Source: Sulfurospirillum sp. UBA1314
Lineage (GTDB): Bacteria; Campylobacterota; Campylobacteria; Campylobacterales; Sulfurospirillaceae
Assembly (NCBI GenBank): GCA_002307095.1
Contig: DBTO01000233.1
Span: 1,431 to 14,235 of the forward strand
DNA: 12,805 bases
Direction: 5' to 3'
This document shows, piece after piece, positions 1 through 7,900 of the stretch (position 1 is the stretch's first letter; each line of letters starts with the position of its first letter). Under the pieces are notes generated by a model, which was not told the DNA's origin, searched no databases, and was given only the letters and a program-made list of their open reading frames with translations. A program made the position numbers and the translations under genes.

Positions 1-1183
1 CTCTATCTTTTTTCTCTTTCATCTCTGTCTCAGTTGAAGCGCCCACTTTAATAACCGCAACACCACCGCTGAGTTTTGCTAAACGCTCTTGAAGTTTTTC
101 TCTATCGTAGTCACTGCTTGTTTCTGCGATTTGCGCTTTGATCTGTCCCACACGTGCATCAATGCGCGCTTTTTCACCATTGCCATTGACGATAGTTGTG
201 TTGTCTTTATCGATCACGATGCGTGCCGCTTGACCAAGATCTGCCAAAGTAGCCGCCTCAAGCGTGCGTCCTAGCTCTTCACTGATCACTTCACCACCAC
301 TGATGATCGCGATGTCTTCAAGCATTGCTTTTCTTCTATCGCCAAAACCTGGTGCTTTAACCGCAGCGATGTTAAGAACACCTCTGAGTTTGTTCACAAC
401 TAAGGTTGCCAACGCTTCACCGTCGATGTCTTCAGCGATGATAAGAAGTGGTTTACCTGTTTTTTGAACTTGCTCAAGTACAGGAAGAAGGTCTTTGAGG
501 TTAGAGATTTTTTTGTCAAAAAGTAAAACAAAAGGGTGCTCTAAAATGGTTTGCATTTTCTCTGGATTGGTCACAAAGTAAGGAGAGAGGTAACCACGGT
601 CAAACTGCATACCTTCAACAACGTCTAACTCGTCTTGGATGCCTTTTGCTTCTTCAACCGTAATAACGCCATCTTTGCCCACTTTTTCCATCGCTTCAGC
701 GATCAACTCACCGATAACCGTGTCAGAATTGGCAGAAATGGTTGCAACTTGCGCGATCTCTTTTTTATCTTTAACCGCTTTTGCCATCGTTTTAAGCTCC
801 GCGATGATCGCTTCAGCTGCTTTGTCCATACCACGTTTTACTTCGATAGGATTTGCACCTGCAGTGATATTTCTAAGACCCTCTTTGAAAATAGCGTGTG
901 CCAAAACGGTTGCAGTCGTTGTACCGTCCCCTGCTTGATCTGCGGTTTTTGAAGCGACTTCTTTAACAAGCTGAGCGCCCATGTTTTCGATGGTATCTTT
1001 AAGCTCGACCTCTTTAGCGACAGAAACACCATCTTTTGTGATGCTTGGAGCGCCAAAGCTTTTTTGGATCAAAACATTGCGACCACGTGGTCCCATCGTA
1101 ACTTTTACAGCGTCATTAAGTTTTTTAACACCTTCGTAGAGTGCATTGCGAGCATTGTCTGAAAATTGAATCTCTTTTGCCAT
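1..1183 (-). CDS. groEL: Chaperonin GroEL (60 kDa), 3' end cut by window edge
   Basis: The minus-strand reading frame starts at ATG 1183-1181 (MAKEIQFSDNARNALYEG) and stays open to the window edge. It gives about 394 of the usual ~545 residues, so the C-terminal intermediate and equatorial parts are missing. Visible GroEL hallmarks are TMGPRGRNVL (about residue 29), the ATP-binding GDGTTTATV (85-93), and the apical-domain run ending APGFGDRRKAMLEDIA. GroEL forms the cytoplasmic tetradecameric folding chamber and works with the GroES lid. It lies 26 bp downstream of groES on the same strand, so the two form the usual groESL operon, read from the promoter near 1531-1559. Wording of the protein is Campylobacterota-like. 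Identification is certain; only the far end is unseen. Confidence 0.98.
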   Translation of the reverse strand, partial: MAKEIQFSDNARNALYEGVKKLNDAVKVTMGPRGRNVLIQKSFGAPSITKDGVSVAKEVELKDTIENMGAQLVKEVASKTADQAGDGTTTATVLAHAIFKEGLRNITAGANPIEVKRGMDKAAEAIIAELKTMAKAVKDKKEIAQVATISANSDTVIGELIAEAMEKVGKDGVITVEEAKGIQDELDVVEGMQFDRGYLSPYFVTNPEKMQTILEHPFVLLFDKKISNLKDLLPVLEQVQKTGKPLLIIAEDIDGEALATLVVNKLRGVLNIAAVKAPGFGDRRKAMLEDIAIISGGEVISEELGRTLEAATLADLGQAARIVIDKDNTTIVNGNGEKARIDARVGQIKAQIAETSSDYDREKLQERLAKLSGGVAVIKVGASTETEMKEKKDR

Positions 1184-1209
1184 GTTTATTTCCTTTGTCT
1201 ATTGATTGA

Positions 1210-1476
1210 TTATAAAACGCCTAAGAGGTCGTCGATGTTCATTACAAGGTATGGTTTACCATCTATCGTAAGCTCTGTACCTGCATATTTAGCAAATACA
1301 ACTTTGTCTCCAATGGAAACAAGACCTTTCTCTTCAACTTTTGGACTTACCGCTCTAACAACACCGCTAAGAGGTTTTTCTTTAGCATTGTCAGGGATGA
1401 TAATACCCGAAGCTGTGGTAGTCGCTTCTTCGATTCTCTCAAGAAGCACTCTTTTTCCTAATGGTTTGAAAGTCAT
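1210..1476 (-). CDS. groES: Co-chaperonin GroES (10 kDa)
   Basis: An 88-residue protein beginning MTFKPLGKRVLLERIEE. It carries the mobile loop with the GIII motif (ATTTASGIIIPD, about residues 18-29) that contacts GroEL, and ends YLVMNIDDLLGVL. The ATG at 1476-1474 is chosen over an upstream in-frame start because it aligns with the family N-terminus and has AAAGGA a few bases upstream. GroES caps the GroEL cavity as a heptamer in the cytoplasm. It is the first gene of the operon with groEL and is preceded by a sigma70 promoter and a CIRCE element, so heat-shock control by HrcA is expected. Confidence 0.98.
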   Translation of the reverse strand: MTFKPLGKRVLLERIEEATTTASGIIIPDNAKEKPLSGVVRAVSPKVEEKGLVSIGDKVVFAKYAGTELTIDGKPYLVMNIDDLLGVL

Positions 1477-1502
1477 TTTGTATGTCCTTTTGACTAAAAT
1501 TT

Positions 1503-1529
1503 TTAGCACTCGCTTATTTCGAGTGACAA
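1503..1529 (-). promoter_or_regulatory. CIRCE operator (HrcA site) of groESL
   Basis: TTAGCACTC, nine spacer bases, then GAGTGACAA. The first half is a perfect match to the CIRCE consensus TTAGCACTC-N9-GAGTGCTAA and the second half matches at 7 of 9 positions. It sits just downstream of the -10 box, covering the probable transcription start. This is the classic arrangement for repression by HrcA, whose gene is not in the window. Confidence 0.9.
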
Positions 1530-1530
1530 A

Positions 1531-1559
1531 ATTTTACACAAATATGCCTCAAAAGTCAA
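1531..1559 (-). promoter_or_regulatory. sigma70 promoter of groESL
   Basis: On the minus strand, -35 TTGACT (1559-1554) and -10 TAAAAT (1536-1531) are separated by exactly 17 bp, and CIRCE follows directly. Both boxes are one base from consensus. Confidence 0.85.
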
Positions 1560-1663
1560 GAAAAAAGTGCCAAAAGTTTAGTCTGATATACTCAATGTTT
1601 TCAGCTTTTTTTCATGTTTTACGAAAGACGCTATAATTAACCAAAGTATAAGTTTTATGACTA

Positions 1664-1669
1664 TATAAT
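1664..1669 (+). promoter_or_regulatory. -10 box of the tRNA gene
   Basis: A perfect TATAAT lies 20 bp before the tRNA 5' end. No clear -35 is seen at 17 bp upstream. A second TATAAT occurs at 1632-1637 and could be an alternative. Confidence 0.55.
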
Positions 1670-1688
1670 GCCAACCTCTTTTAACCAT

Positions 1689-1765
1689 GTCAAGGTAGCT
1701 CAGCTGGTTAGAGCGCTGGTCTCATAAGCCGGAGGTCGAGGGTTCGAGTCCCTCTCTTGACACCA
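1689..1765 (+). tRNA. tRNA with CAT anticodon, probably elongator tRNA-Met
   Basis: The cloverleaf folds fully. The acceptor stem GTCAAGG (1689-1695) pairs with TCTTGAC (1755-1761), with one G-T pair. The D arm has TAGCTCAGCTGGTTAGAGC. The anticodon stem is CTGGT/GCCGG around loop CTCATAA, with CAT at 1723-1725. The T arm is GAGGG-TTCGAGT-CCCTC (1738-1754). The discriminator is A1762 and CCA is encoded (1763-1765). A CAT anticodon can also belong to lysidine-modified tRNA-Ile2, which the sequence alone does not exclude. The T-arm/CCA end is a typical integration target for tyrosine recombinases, and the accessory region starts just downstream. No second copy of the 3' end is found in the window. 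Confidence 0.95.
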
Positions 1766-1866
1766 CTCAAACTTCACAAATCCTTATTCTATCGGACTTT
1801 CTAATAACTCAACTATAACTTTTAATTATTGTCTATGGAGTCGGAGGTCTTAAATTTTGACCCATT

Positions 1867-1893
1867 TTTGGCACAATTTGGCTCACTTTTGGC
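1867..1893 (+). repeat. Phased TTGGC repeats, left edge of the accessory region
   Basis: TTGGC occurs three times, starting at 1868, 1878 and 1889, about one helical turn apart. An imperfect inverted counterpart (TTTGGCACA ... GGCTCA ... TTTGGC on the minus strand) lies at 10577-10549. Phased short repeats near the ends of an integrated element fit arm-type recombinase sites or similar protein-binding sites. That role is inferred, and the repeats themselves are short. Confidence 0.4.
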
Positions 1894-1932
1894 TTCTATA
1901 TTGTGCTAACGCCAAATATTGAAAAATTTGAA

Positions 1933-1938
1933 TATAAT
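1933..1938 (+). promoter_or_regulatory. Probable -10 box of the methyltransferase gene
   Basis: A perfect TATAAT precedes the ATG at 1981 by about 42 bp, with no convincing -35. It lies inside the frame that would be used by an upstream GTG at 1903, which argues for the downstream ATG as the true start. Confidence 0.45.
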
Positions 1939-1980
1939 GTAATTTATAAAATAGCTAAGATATATGAATGGAAAATTATT

Positions 1981-3597
1981 ATGAATTTTATGATTAATGA
2001 AACTGAACAAAAGCTACGTGGAGGTTATTATACCCCTACTGATATCACTGATTATATAATTCAATGGATTGTCGAAAATAAAGCTACTTCGATTTTGGAA
2101 CCAAGTTGTGGAGATGGTAATTTTTTATCAAGTATAAATAAGCTGGTTAAGCAAAAAACGAAAGTCAAGTGTATTGAGTTTAATGAAGATGAACTTAAAA
2201 AAGCTTCTTGTAGAGTTAATAATAAATTGGTTGAATGTGATTTTGAAAATACAGATTTTTTACAGTGGTCATTAGATAATTTTGATGGCAATAAAAAATA
2301 TGATGCCATCGTTGGAAATCCTCCTTTTATACGTTATCAATATTTACCAGCCGAGATGCAGGAAAAAGCAAAAATTATATTTGAGAAATTTGATTTAAAA
2401 TTTACAAAGCATACTAATATTTGGGTACCTTTTATCATTTCATCTGTAATGATGCTAAAATCAGGTGGACTATTTGGAATGGTTATTCCTTCTGAAATTT
2501 TCCATGTAAAACATGCTGCTCCTTTGCGAAAATTTTTAAGTACGGTATGTAGTAAAATACTAATTATTGATCCTCAAGATTTATGGTTTGAAGATACACT
2601 TCAAGGCGTTGTAATCTTAATGGCAGAGAAAAAACGAACAGATAGAGAACCTTTTCAAGGTTTAGCGATTGTCTCTGTTGCTGGTAAATCATTTTTAGAA
2701 GAAAATCCTACTACACTTTTCAATTCTGATATTTATAATAAAGATATTAATCAAGATGAAAAGTGGACATATGCATTGTTATCAAAAAAAGAAAATAGCT
2801 TACTTTCCGATCTTCTTGCTTTACCTAATATTCACACTTTTAAAGAAATAGCCTCTGTTGACATTGGAATAGTAACAGGCGCCAATAAGTTTTTTTTAGT
2901 TCCACAAGCTATTGTAGATGAATATAAACTAGAAAAATGGGCACATCCAATGTTTGGCAGAAGTGAGCATTGTTCTGGAGTTATATATGATCATGCGCAA
3001 CATGAAGAAAATAAATTAAAAGGTCATCCAACAAATTTTTTATGGTTTAACGATGAAATTATAGATGAATCTAATACTAGAGTTCTTGAGTATATTAAAC
3101 TTGGAGAGAATGAAGAATTGCATACAAGATATAAATGTGGAATTCGAAAACCTTGGTATAAAGTACCTTCTGTATATACAACAAATATTGGTATGTTAAA
3201 GCGGGCACATCATTTTCCAAAGTTAATTCTTAATGAAATAAATGCATATACCACGGATACTGCTTATAGGATACGTAGCAGCTCAATTAATGCTAAAGAT
3301 ATTGTCAATGCATTTGTGAACAGTCTGACAGCTCTAAGTGCTGAGTTAGAAGGTCGACATTACGGTGGAGGTGTGTTAGAACTTGTTCCTTCTGAAATAG
3401 AGAAATTAAGGATCCCTTTACCAAAACAATTCAATTTTGATCTAGAAAAATTAAATCTTTTGATAAAAGAAAAAGATAGTATTGCGATTATGAATGCACA
3501 AAACAATATACTGCACGCAGTTGGTTTATCGTCTTCTGATGCGGATATTTTACTAAACGCTTGGGTTAGATTAAAAAATAGACGCCAAAGATGTTAA
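1981..3597 (+). CDS. Type II N6-adenine DNA methyltransferase (TaqI/Eco57I-like)
   Basis: A protein of 538 aa if it starts at ATG 1981 (MNFMINETEQ). The frame also runs back to a GTG at 1903, but a TATAAT lies in that stretch. Motif X-like RGGYYTP (13-19), SAM-binding motif I EPSCGDGNF (40-48) and catalytic NPPF in VGNPPFIRYQ (about 112-120) define a gamma-class N6-adenine methyltransferase. The C-terminal half should hold the target-recognition domain. The enzyme would methylate adenine in the recognition site and protect it from the cognate nuclease. That partner is the convergent gene at 3594-4784: the two stop codons overlap in the shared TTAA at 3594-3597. The gene is markedly AT-rich, with many AAA and TTT codons compared with groEL, in line with horizontal transfer. 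The recognition sequence cannot be read from the sequence. Confidence 0.9.
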   Translation: MNFMINETEQKLRGGYYTPTDITDYIIQWIVENKATSILEPSCGDGNFLSSINKLVKQKTKVKCIEFNEDELKKASCRVNNKLVECDFENTDFLQWSLDNFDGNKKYDAIVGNPPFIRYQYLPAEMQEKAKIIFEKFDLKFTKHTNIWVPFIISSVMMLKSGGLFGMVIPSEIFHVKHAAPLRKFLSTVCSKILIIDPQDLWFEDTLQGVVILMAEKKRTDREPFQGLAIVSVAGKSFLEENPTTLFNSDIYNKDINQDEKWTYALLSKKENSLLSDLLALPNIHTFKEIASVDIGIVTGANKFFLVPQAIVDEYKLEKWAHPMFGRSEHCSGVIYDHAQHEENKLKGHPTNFLWFNDEIIDESNTRVLEYIKLGENEELHTRYKCGIRKPWYKVPSVYTTNIGMLKRAHHFPKLILNEINAYTTDTAYRIRSSSINAKDIVNAFVNSLTALSAELEGRHYGGGVLELVPSEIEKLRIPLPKQFNFDLEKLNLLIKEKDSIAIMNAQNNILHAVGLSSSDADILLNAWVRLKNRRQRC

Positions 3598-4784
3598 TTA
3601 AATTCCATTAGGTATTCAACTTGATTTCCAATACTTCGTTTATAGAGGCTAATTTTAGAATTTAATAAGTCTTCTTGCGCAATAAGAGATTTTGCAGTTC
3701 CCCATCGAAGACCTGTAACAAAGTTACTTTGTTCATAAGTTCTTGTATTTGTTCGTGGATCATGGGTGAGTTCTAAATAATGTTTTGGGTAATTAATACC
3801 TTTAATTGTTAAGTATATTTCTGCATTGGCAATTTCTCTATGAGGATTAGATGTTGTAGGACTTGATACCCATGTAAGCTCATTAAATACATCTTGTCTA
3901 AAATAACGCTTATGATCAATGCCGTCCATTTCCCCTTTTTTCATACCCATAGAACCTGTAGCATGTGTTGTAGCCCCTCTAGGAATATTGAGATCTCGTG
4001 CTGTTAAAGGGGCACTGATCCATACTAATGTCCATTCTGTTGACATAATAACTGGTGTTTGTGCCATTTCAGTAATGCGTCTAACTGGATTTCTATTATT
4101 TCTTCTAGTTCTTGTATTTGGGGTATTCTCAATAGTTAAATCCATACGAGGAATACTTTCCCTTCCTCCTCTATTTCCATTAGTGCTCAAATTTATTCCT
4201 ATGGAAAAATTTCTTGTCACTATACGTTCATCTACCAATCTGCCGTTATTTTTTAAAGAAACTATTTGTCTAAGGCTTGTAATTTCAGTAACATTGCGAG
4301 GAAATCTATTAGGTAAAGTATTAAGCGAAGTAATAATTTTAGATAAAAACTCCTGATCTCTTGTATCGCTTTTATCCAAATCAATAAGAACACTAGCTTC
4401 AACATTTTTTGTTAATCCTGATAATGTCAAGTTAGCACTCCCTAGAGCAACTTTAGCATACTCTCTGTTGTGTGATAAATAAATTTTTGGATGATAAATA
4501 AAATCAGAAGTTCCAGTGTCAACGGTAAAAACTGAATAACCTGCTTTAAAAATACTATATATTCCTTGCATTGAAGTAATATCGTTCCTAATCCCAACAT
4601 AGAATTTAATTTTTTCTGGAGCAATTAGAGCTAGTTGATTTTTAATAAGCTCAATTCCATTTTCTCTAAGAAAAGCAACACTTATTAAAATCTCTTCTGG
4701 CGAATCTATGGCTAATAGGTCATGTAGAACACTTTTATGATTACGAGGTTGCATACCTTGCAGTAAAAAATCTAGAGTTGGCAT
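3594..4784 (-). CDS. PLD-fold restriction endonuclease (NgoFVII/BfiI-like)
   Basis: The protein is 396 aa from ATG 4784, which has CAGGA seven bases upstream. A TTG five codons earlier is a less likely start. The N-terminal half carries one phospholipase-D-type half site: H98-P-K100, then GSANLT (115-120) with N118, then E129. In this nuclease family one such motif per chain makes a single active site across a dimer, and cleavage is metal-independent. The C-terminal half contains the run LTARDLNIPRGATTHATGS and later TYEQSNFVTGLRWG. These resemble the B3-like DNA-recognition domain of NgoFVII-type enzymes. The gene is tail-to-tail with the methyltransferase, a complete two-gene R-M system without an obvious controller gene. 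It would cut unmethylated incoming DNA in the cytoplasm. Confidence 0.85.
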   Translation of the reverse strand: MPTLDFLLQGMQPRNHKSVLHDLLAIDSPEEILISVAFLRENGIELIKNQLALIAPEKIKFYVGIRNDITSMQGIYSIFKAGYSVFTVDTGTSDFIYHPKIYLSHNREYAKVALGSANLTLSGLTKNVEASVLIDLDKSDTRDQEFLSKIITSLNTLPNRFPRNVTEITSLRQIVSLKNNGRLVDERIVTRNFSIGINLSTNGNRGGRESIPRMDLTIENTPNTRTRRNNRNPVRRITEMAQTPVIMSTEWTLVWISAPLTARDLNIPRGATTHATGSMGMKKGEMDGIDHKRYFRQDVFNELTWVSSPTTSNPHREIANAEIYLTIKGINYPKHYLELTHDPRTNTRTYEQSNFVTGLRWGTAKSLIAQEDLLNSKISLYKRSIGNQVEYLMEFN

Positions 4785-4917
4785 AATATATCCTGACAAT
4801 TAAATAAGTAAAGTTTACAATTTAAGAAATATAATGCAACTTAATTTTTGCCTAACTCGTGATATTGTAAATAAAGGTAGTTTCTTAGAAATAAATGTAA
4901 TTTTGAATAACCCATTT

Positions 4918-4955
4918 AACCCGTTAGAACTCAATATCCAACGGGTCAACGGGTC
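4918..4955 (-). terminator. Stem-loop after the integrase gene, terminator-like
   Basis: AACCCGTT (4918-4925) is complementary to AACGGGT (4940-4946), and AACGGGTC is then directly repeated (4940-4947 and 4948-4955), so two alternative stems can form. It lies about 30 bp past the integrase stop. No good T-run follows, so it may be a weak terminator or a protein-binding repeat. Confidence 0.35.
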
Positions 4956-4983
4956 AACTCTCACCTAAAAATCCCTACCTCAC

Positions 4984-6189
4984 CTACGCAAACAACCTAT
5001 CAATTTCCTTGTCAATATTCGCAACATCCATCCACCCATTCTTAACGTAGAAGTCCATCGTAGTAGAGAGCTTTTGATGTCCTAAATACTTCTGAGCCAA
5101 AGTAATTGGCAGGTTTTTCTCAACAACTGAACTTGCAAAGCTGTGACGAGTAGCGTAGAGCGTTTTGTAAGGTATGTTTAAACGCTCTAAAAGGGGCTTT
5201 AAATACGTTTTAACGATTGGACGTGACTCGAAGTAGGGTTGTAGTGTTTTTTCATTAGGAAAGACCCACAAGTCGCTTTTTGCAGTTTGCTTGTGAAGTT
5301 GCAATGCTTCTTTAACAGGTGATGGCATATAGATTTTATTGATAATATTGGTCTTTGTCTCCTTTAATTTGCCATGTCGTTGACTTCGCTGAATGATGAC
5401 TTTTTCTTCCTCAAAGTCTATGTCACTCCATTGCAAAGCCAAAGCTTCTCCCGTTCTTAGTCCTGTGTTAAAAGAAAGAGTGAGAAAAGCTTTAAACCAT
5501 CCTGTAGCATGTTCAAGAATTTTCTGCACTTCATCTTTGCTGTAATATTTCTGAGAAGCATCACTTTTGCTTTTGCTAAACTGCTTTGATTTCTTGTCAA
5601 CCAGTGCCAACGGATTTTTATCGATCATTTCATTTACAAGGGCATAGTTCCAAATAAAGTTAAAGGTGCGATAGTATTTTGTAAAGCGTGACTTACTGAG
5701 TTTGTGAGATTCAATCAAATTATTCTTCCAGTCTTTCAAGTGAGTTACCTTGATATCTGCTAAGTGTTTATTCCCAAAGTAGGGCTTAATGTACTTAGTG
5801 TAGATTTGAATGTAATCGTTATGGGTATCTTCTGCACGATTGTGTTTATCTTCATTTAATGCTTTTAAGGCAATATCCTCAATGGTATAGTTACCATCAT
5901 TCACTTCATTGTTTGAGAGAAAATGCTCTAAAGCGAGTGAATACTTTTCTCGTTCTGTTCGTTGCATATTCAAGGGTGTATCATCAAGTTTTAGACTAAA
6001 ACGAATACGTTCCTTACCATCTTTTCGGTACTCATCGACAAGCCGATAATCCAAGCACACCTTGCCACCTTTTTTATACACTCTAACACTCTTTAGCAAG
6101 TCTTCATGCTCATTAAAGCCTTGTGGTACAGTAAGAACAGGCTTTGAAGAGGGAAGGGCTTGTGCTGCTTTGGGTTGTTTAAGTTTCAT
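4984..6189 (-). CDS. Tyrosine recombinase / integrase
   Basis: A 401 aa protein from ATG 6189, with AAGGAG six bases upstream. Residues about 98-200 form a SAM-like core-binding domain (HNDYIQIYTKYIKPYFGNKHLADI). The catalytic domain follows, with R245 in NTGLRTGEALALQW, a probable Lys near 277-279, R348 and H349 in LYATRHSFAS (the usual HxxR has Tyr at the first position), H371 in YLGHQKLSTT, and nucleophile Y381 in MDFYVKNGW. The N-terminal ~95 residues probably form an arm-binding domain. It resembles phage and genomic-island integrases that use tRNA genes, and a tRNA lies 3.2 kb to the left. It sits directly beside the inverted-repeat polymerase module and its promoter overlaps that module's left palindrome. 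It most likely moves the island; it could also act on the flanking inverted repeats. Confidence 0.93.
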   Translation of the reverse strand: MKLKQPKAAQALPSSKPVLTVPQGFNEHEDLLKSVRVYKKGGKVCLDYRLVDEYRKDGKERIRFSLKLDDTPLNMQRTEREKYSLALEHFLSNNEVNDGNYTIEDIALKALNEDKHNRAEDTHNDYIQIYTKYIKPYFGNKHLADIKVTHLKDWKNNLIESHKLSKSRFTKYYRTFNFIWNYALVNEMIDKNPLALVDKKSKQFSKSKSDASQKYYSKDEVQKILEHATGWFKAFLTLSFNTGLRTGEALALQWSDIDFEEEKVIIQRSQRHGKLKETKTNIINKIYMPSPVKEALQLHKQTAKSDLWVFPNEKTLQPYFESRPIVKTYLKPLLERLNIPYKTLYATRHSFASSVVEKNLPITLAQKYLGHQKLSTTMDFYVKNGWMDVANIDKEIDRLFA

Positions 6190-6240
6190 GAAAAACTCCT
6201 TACATAGTTTATTTCAGTTTTTGAATATATCATTACCAAT

Positions 6241-6294
6241 CCCCCTGTGTTGTCAATGAACCGTCACACTTTGGTTCACTAAGAACACGGGGGG
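6241..6294. repeat. Imperfect palindrome containing the left 27 bp repeat
   Basis: The arm 6241-6262 is complementary to 6273-6294 at 18 of 22 positions, with a 10 nt centre. The right arm is part of the 27 bp module repeat. On the minus strand the left arm contains TTGACA (6256-6251), a consensus -35 for the integrase gene, with TGATAT 18 bp further on. The structure may be an operator on the integrase promoter, a recombinase site or a terminator for the polymerase operon. Confidence 0.6.
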
Positions 6295-6297
6295 ATA
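6271..6297 (+). repeat. Left 27 bp inverted repeat of the polymerase module
   Basis: It begins TTGGTTCACTAAGAACACGG and ends GGGGATA. Its exact reverse complement is at 10428-10454. It lies 17 bp beyond the stop of the second polymerase ORF. No target-site duplication is seen outside the pair. Confidence 0.95.
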
Positions 6298-6313
6298 GAT
6301 GTGTTAATTTTTG

Positions 6314-7900
6314 CTAGTCTAAGTATCTAACGTCTTCAGGATTGCTAATCTTCTTGTGAAGAAGTAGCTCTAAAAAGTCTTGGTAATTATTTTGGGTTTT
6401 ATAGCCAAGTTTTCTGAGCACTTTCCGAATGAAAGCACGATTGCCACTGGTATCTGAAATCATATTGGGAGTAAAGACACTATCTTTTGAGTGCTTGATT
6501 TTAGAGACCGTCACTTTTTCTTCTCTCAAGATAGTGGCGAGTCTTGAATACGAGAGTTGTGGACGTTCAAACGGTTTAACACCTTGAAGCAACGCTCTTA
6601 ATATATGCCTGATGCAAAATTCGCTGTTAGAGCCTGTCTTTCGCACGTTTTGCTTTGCAAGCTGGAATTTGTAGTCAACAGCATCAATGCTCGCTCTTTG
6701 GTTTAAACGTCTGAGGTAATCAGCACTTTGTCGGTATTTGCGAAAGTGGTTCACATCTTTGTGTGGAGCTGTATCCGTCGCATTGATAGGGTAGCGTTTA
6801 TAGTCGTAATCAAGAGAGATTTTACGTTTTTCTGTAACACTGACCAAGTCATCAATAGGGTTGGTGTCACTAATGATGTCTTGAATACTGCTCAATCGTT
6901 GAAACTCGTACCCTTCAATCGCTTCATCGTCATAGTGTTCCATCATCCATTGTGCTTGCTCATTCTTATCGCCAGCTACTTTATGACCTGCTTTGGCTAA
7001 AATCGTGCAAATAGAGGTATCTCCATCAACGTACATACCCACTTGACCGCGTGTCTTCACATTGAGCACCGCATTTGCTACGTGTTTTACTTCGATATAC
7101 TCGGGGTCATTCCATGCTTCGTGTGAAATTTGCAATAAGCGGATAGAGGGGAACTTTAATAGCCTCTCATTAAGCACAGGGTCGATGTCATGGAACGCTC
7201 GAAATTTCTTAAAGCCACTGCCCAACGCCTCAGCAATGGAACTGTGCTTTTCAGAGAGCTTTCCCATCTCCAAAGTGTCTGCTACGGATAGTTTGGCTTC
7301 ACCAATACCATAAAGAAGCCCATCGGTTGTTGCACTGATAATTTTATAAGCATGCCCCTCTTTGATGAGTTCATCCAGTGCCACGAGAATAGACGATAAA
7401 GCCGCTCTTATGAGTCCTGTCGTCATGGAAGCATAATAGGAGTTCGTGATAGGAGACTTTGGTAATTTCTTTGTGTTACCTTCTCTTGTGTTGAACATCC
7501 TACGCTCACGAATACCTTGTGCAAGTTTCCCATAGAGACTGTTGGTATAAGTTTTGTAAAGAAGTTGAAGAAGTTCTTGATCGTTCTTTTTTGCTTCGTT
7601 GCGAAGATTGAAAAGTCGCAAGAGGTGGGTTCTACAAAAATAGGCACCGTTATAGCTTTCAATCACCACAGCCTCATGGTAAACAATCCTAGCTCCCTGA
7701 TAAAGAGCTAGATGGACTTCAGATAACGTCGCCACGGTACGACCTTCCAATGGGTTTATCAGTCCAAAGCCTTCAATTTTGACTGAAAGACATGGGTAAA
7801 GACAATCCTCTGGAAAGGTAAAGTTAATATCAGCCATTGCAATACGTAAGGAGTTATGCGTATCAAAATTTTGTAGTAGATTTTTGAATTTTTCGATCAT
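6314..7900 (-). CDS. Family-B DNA polymerase, C-terminal part (motifs B and C), piPolB-like
   Basis: This 528 aa protein holds the downstream half of a family-B polymerase. ADINFTFPEDCLYPCLSV and GLINPLEGRTVATLSEVHLA (about 23-65) match the stretch after motif A. Motif B is K116-x3-NSLYGK (to 125). Motif C is ATTDGLL with D193, where most PolBs have YxDTD. VKTRGQ (281-286) fills the KxY position. About 240 C-terminal residues follow, including SLDYDYKRYP. NSLYGKxAQG, TTDG and KTRGQ recall primer-independent PolB of pipolins; this is from memory of the family and not searched. The ATG overlaps the TGA of the upstream half (ATGA), so coupled translation is possible. The frame is also reachable by a -1 shift at 7945-7951. 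Alone it lacks motif A, so it should be inactive without the upstream half. Confidence 0.9.
   Translation of the reverse strand: MIEKFKNLLQNFDTHNSLRIAMADINFTFPEDCLYPCLSVKIEGFGLINPLEGRTVATLSEVHLALYQGARIVYHEAVVIESYNGAYFCRTHLLRLFNLRNEAKKNDQELLQLLYKTYTNSLYGKLAQGIRERRMFNTREGNTKKLPKSPITNSYYASMTTGLIRAALSSILVALDELIKEGHAYKIISATTDGLLYGIGEAKLSVADTLEMGKLSEKHSSIAEALGSGFKKFRAFHDIDPVLNERLLKFPSIRLLQISHEAWNDPEYIEVKHVANAVLNVKTRGQVGMYVDGDTSICTILAKAGHKVAGDKNEQAQWMMEHYDDEAIEGYEFQRLSSIQDIISDTNPIDDLVSVTEKRKISLDYDYKRYPINATDTAPHKDVNHFRKYRQSADYLRRLNQRASIDAVDYKFQLAKQNVRKTGSNSEFCIRHILRALLQGVKPFERPQLSYSRLATILREEKVTVSKIKHSKDSVFTPNMISDTSGNRAFIRKVLRKLGYKTQNNYQDFLELLLHKKISNPEDVRYLD

Noticed and set aside
635..952. Plus-strand frames inside groEL
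   Set aside because: They are shadows of the strongly conserved groEL coding strand.
1166..1636. Plus-strand reading frame across groES
   Set aside because: It is antisense to groES and the CIRCE promoter, and its product looks like no protein.
1903..1980. GTG start for the methyltransferase
   Set aside because: The added 26 residues precede the family N-terminus and contain the TATAAT box; the ATG at 1981 fits better.
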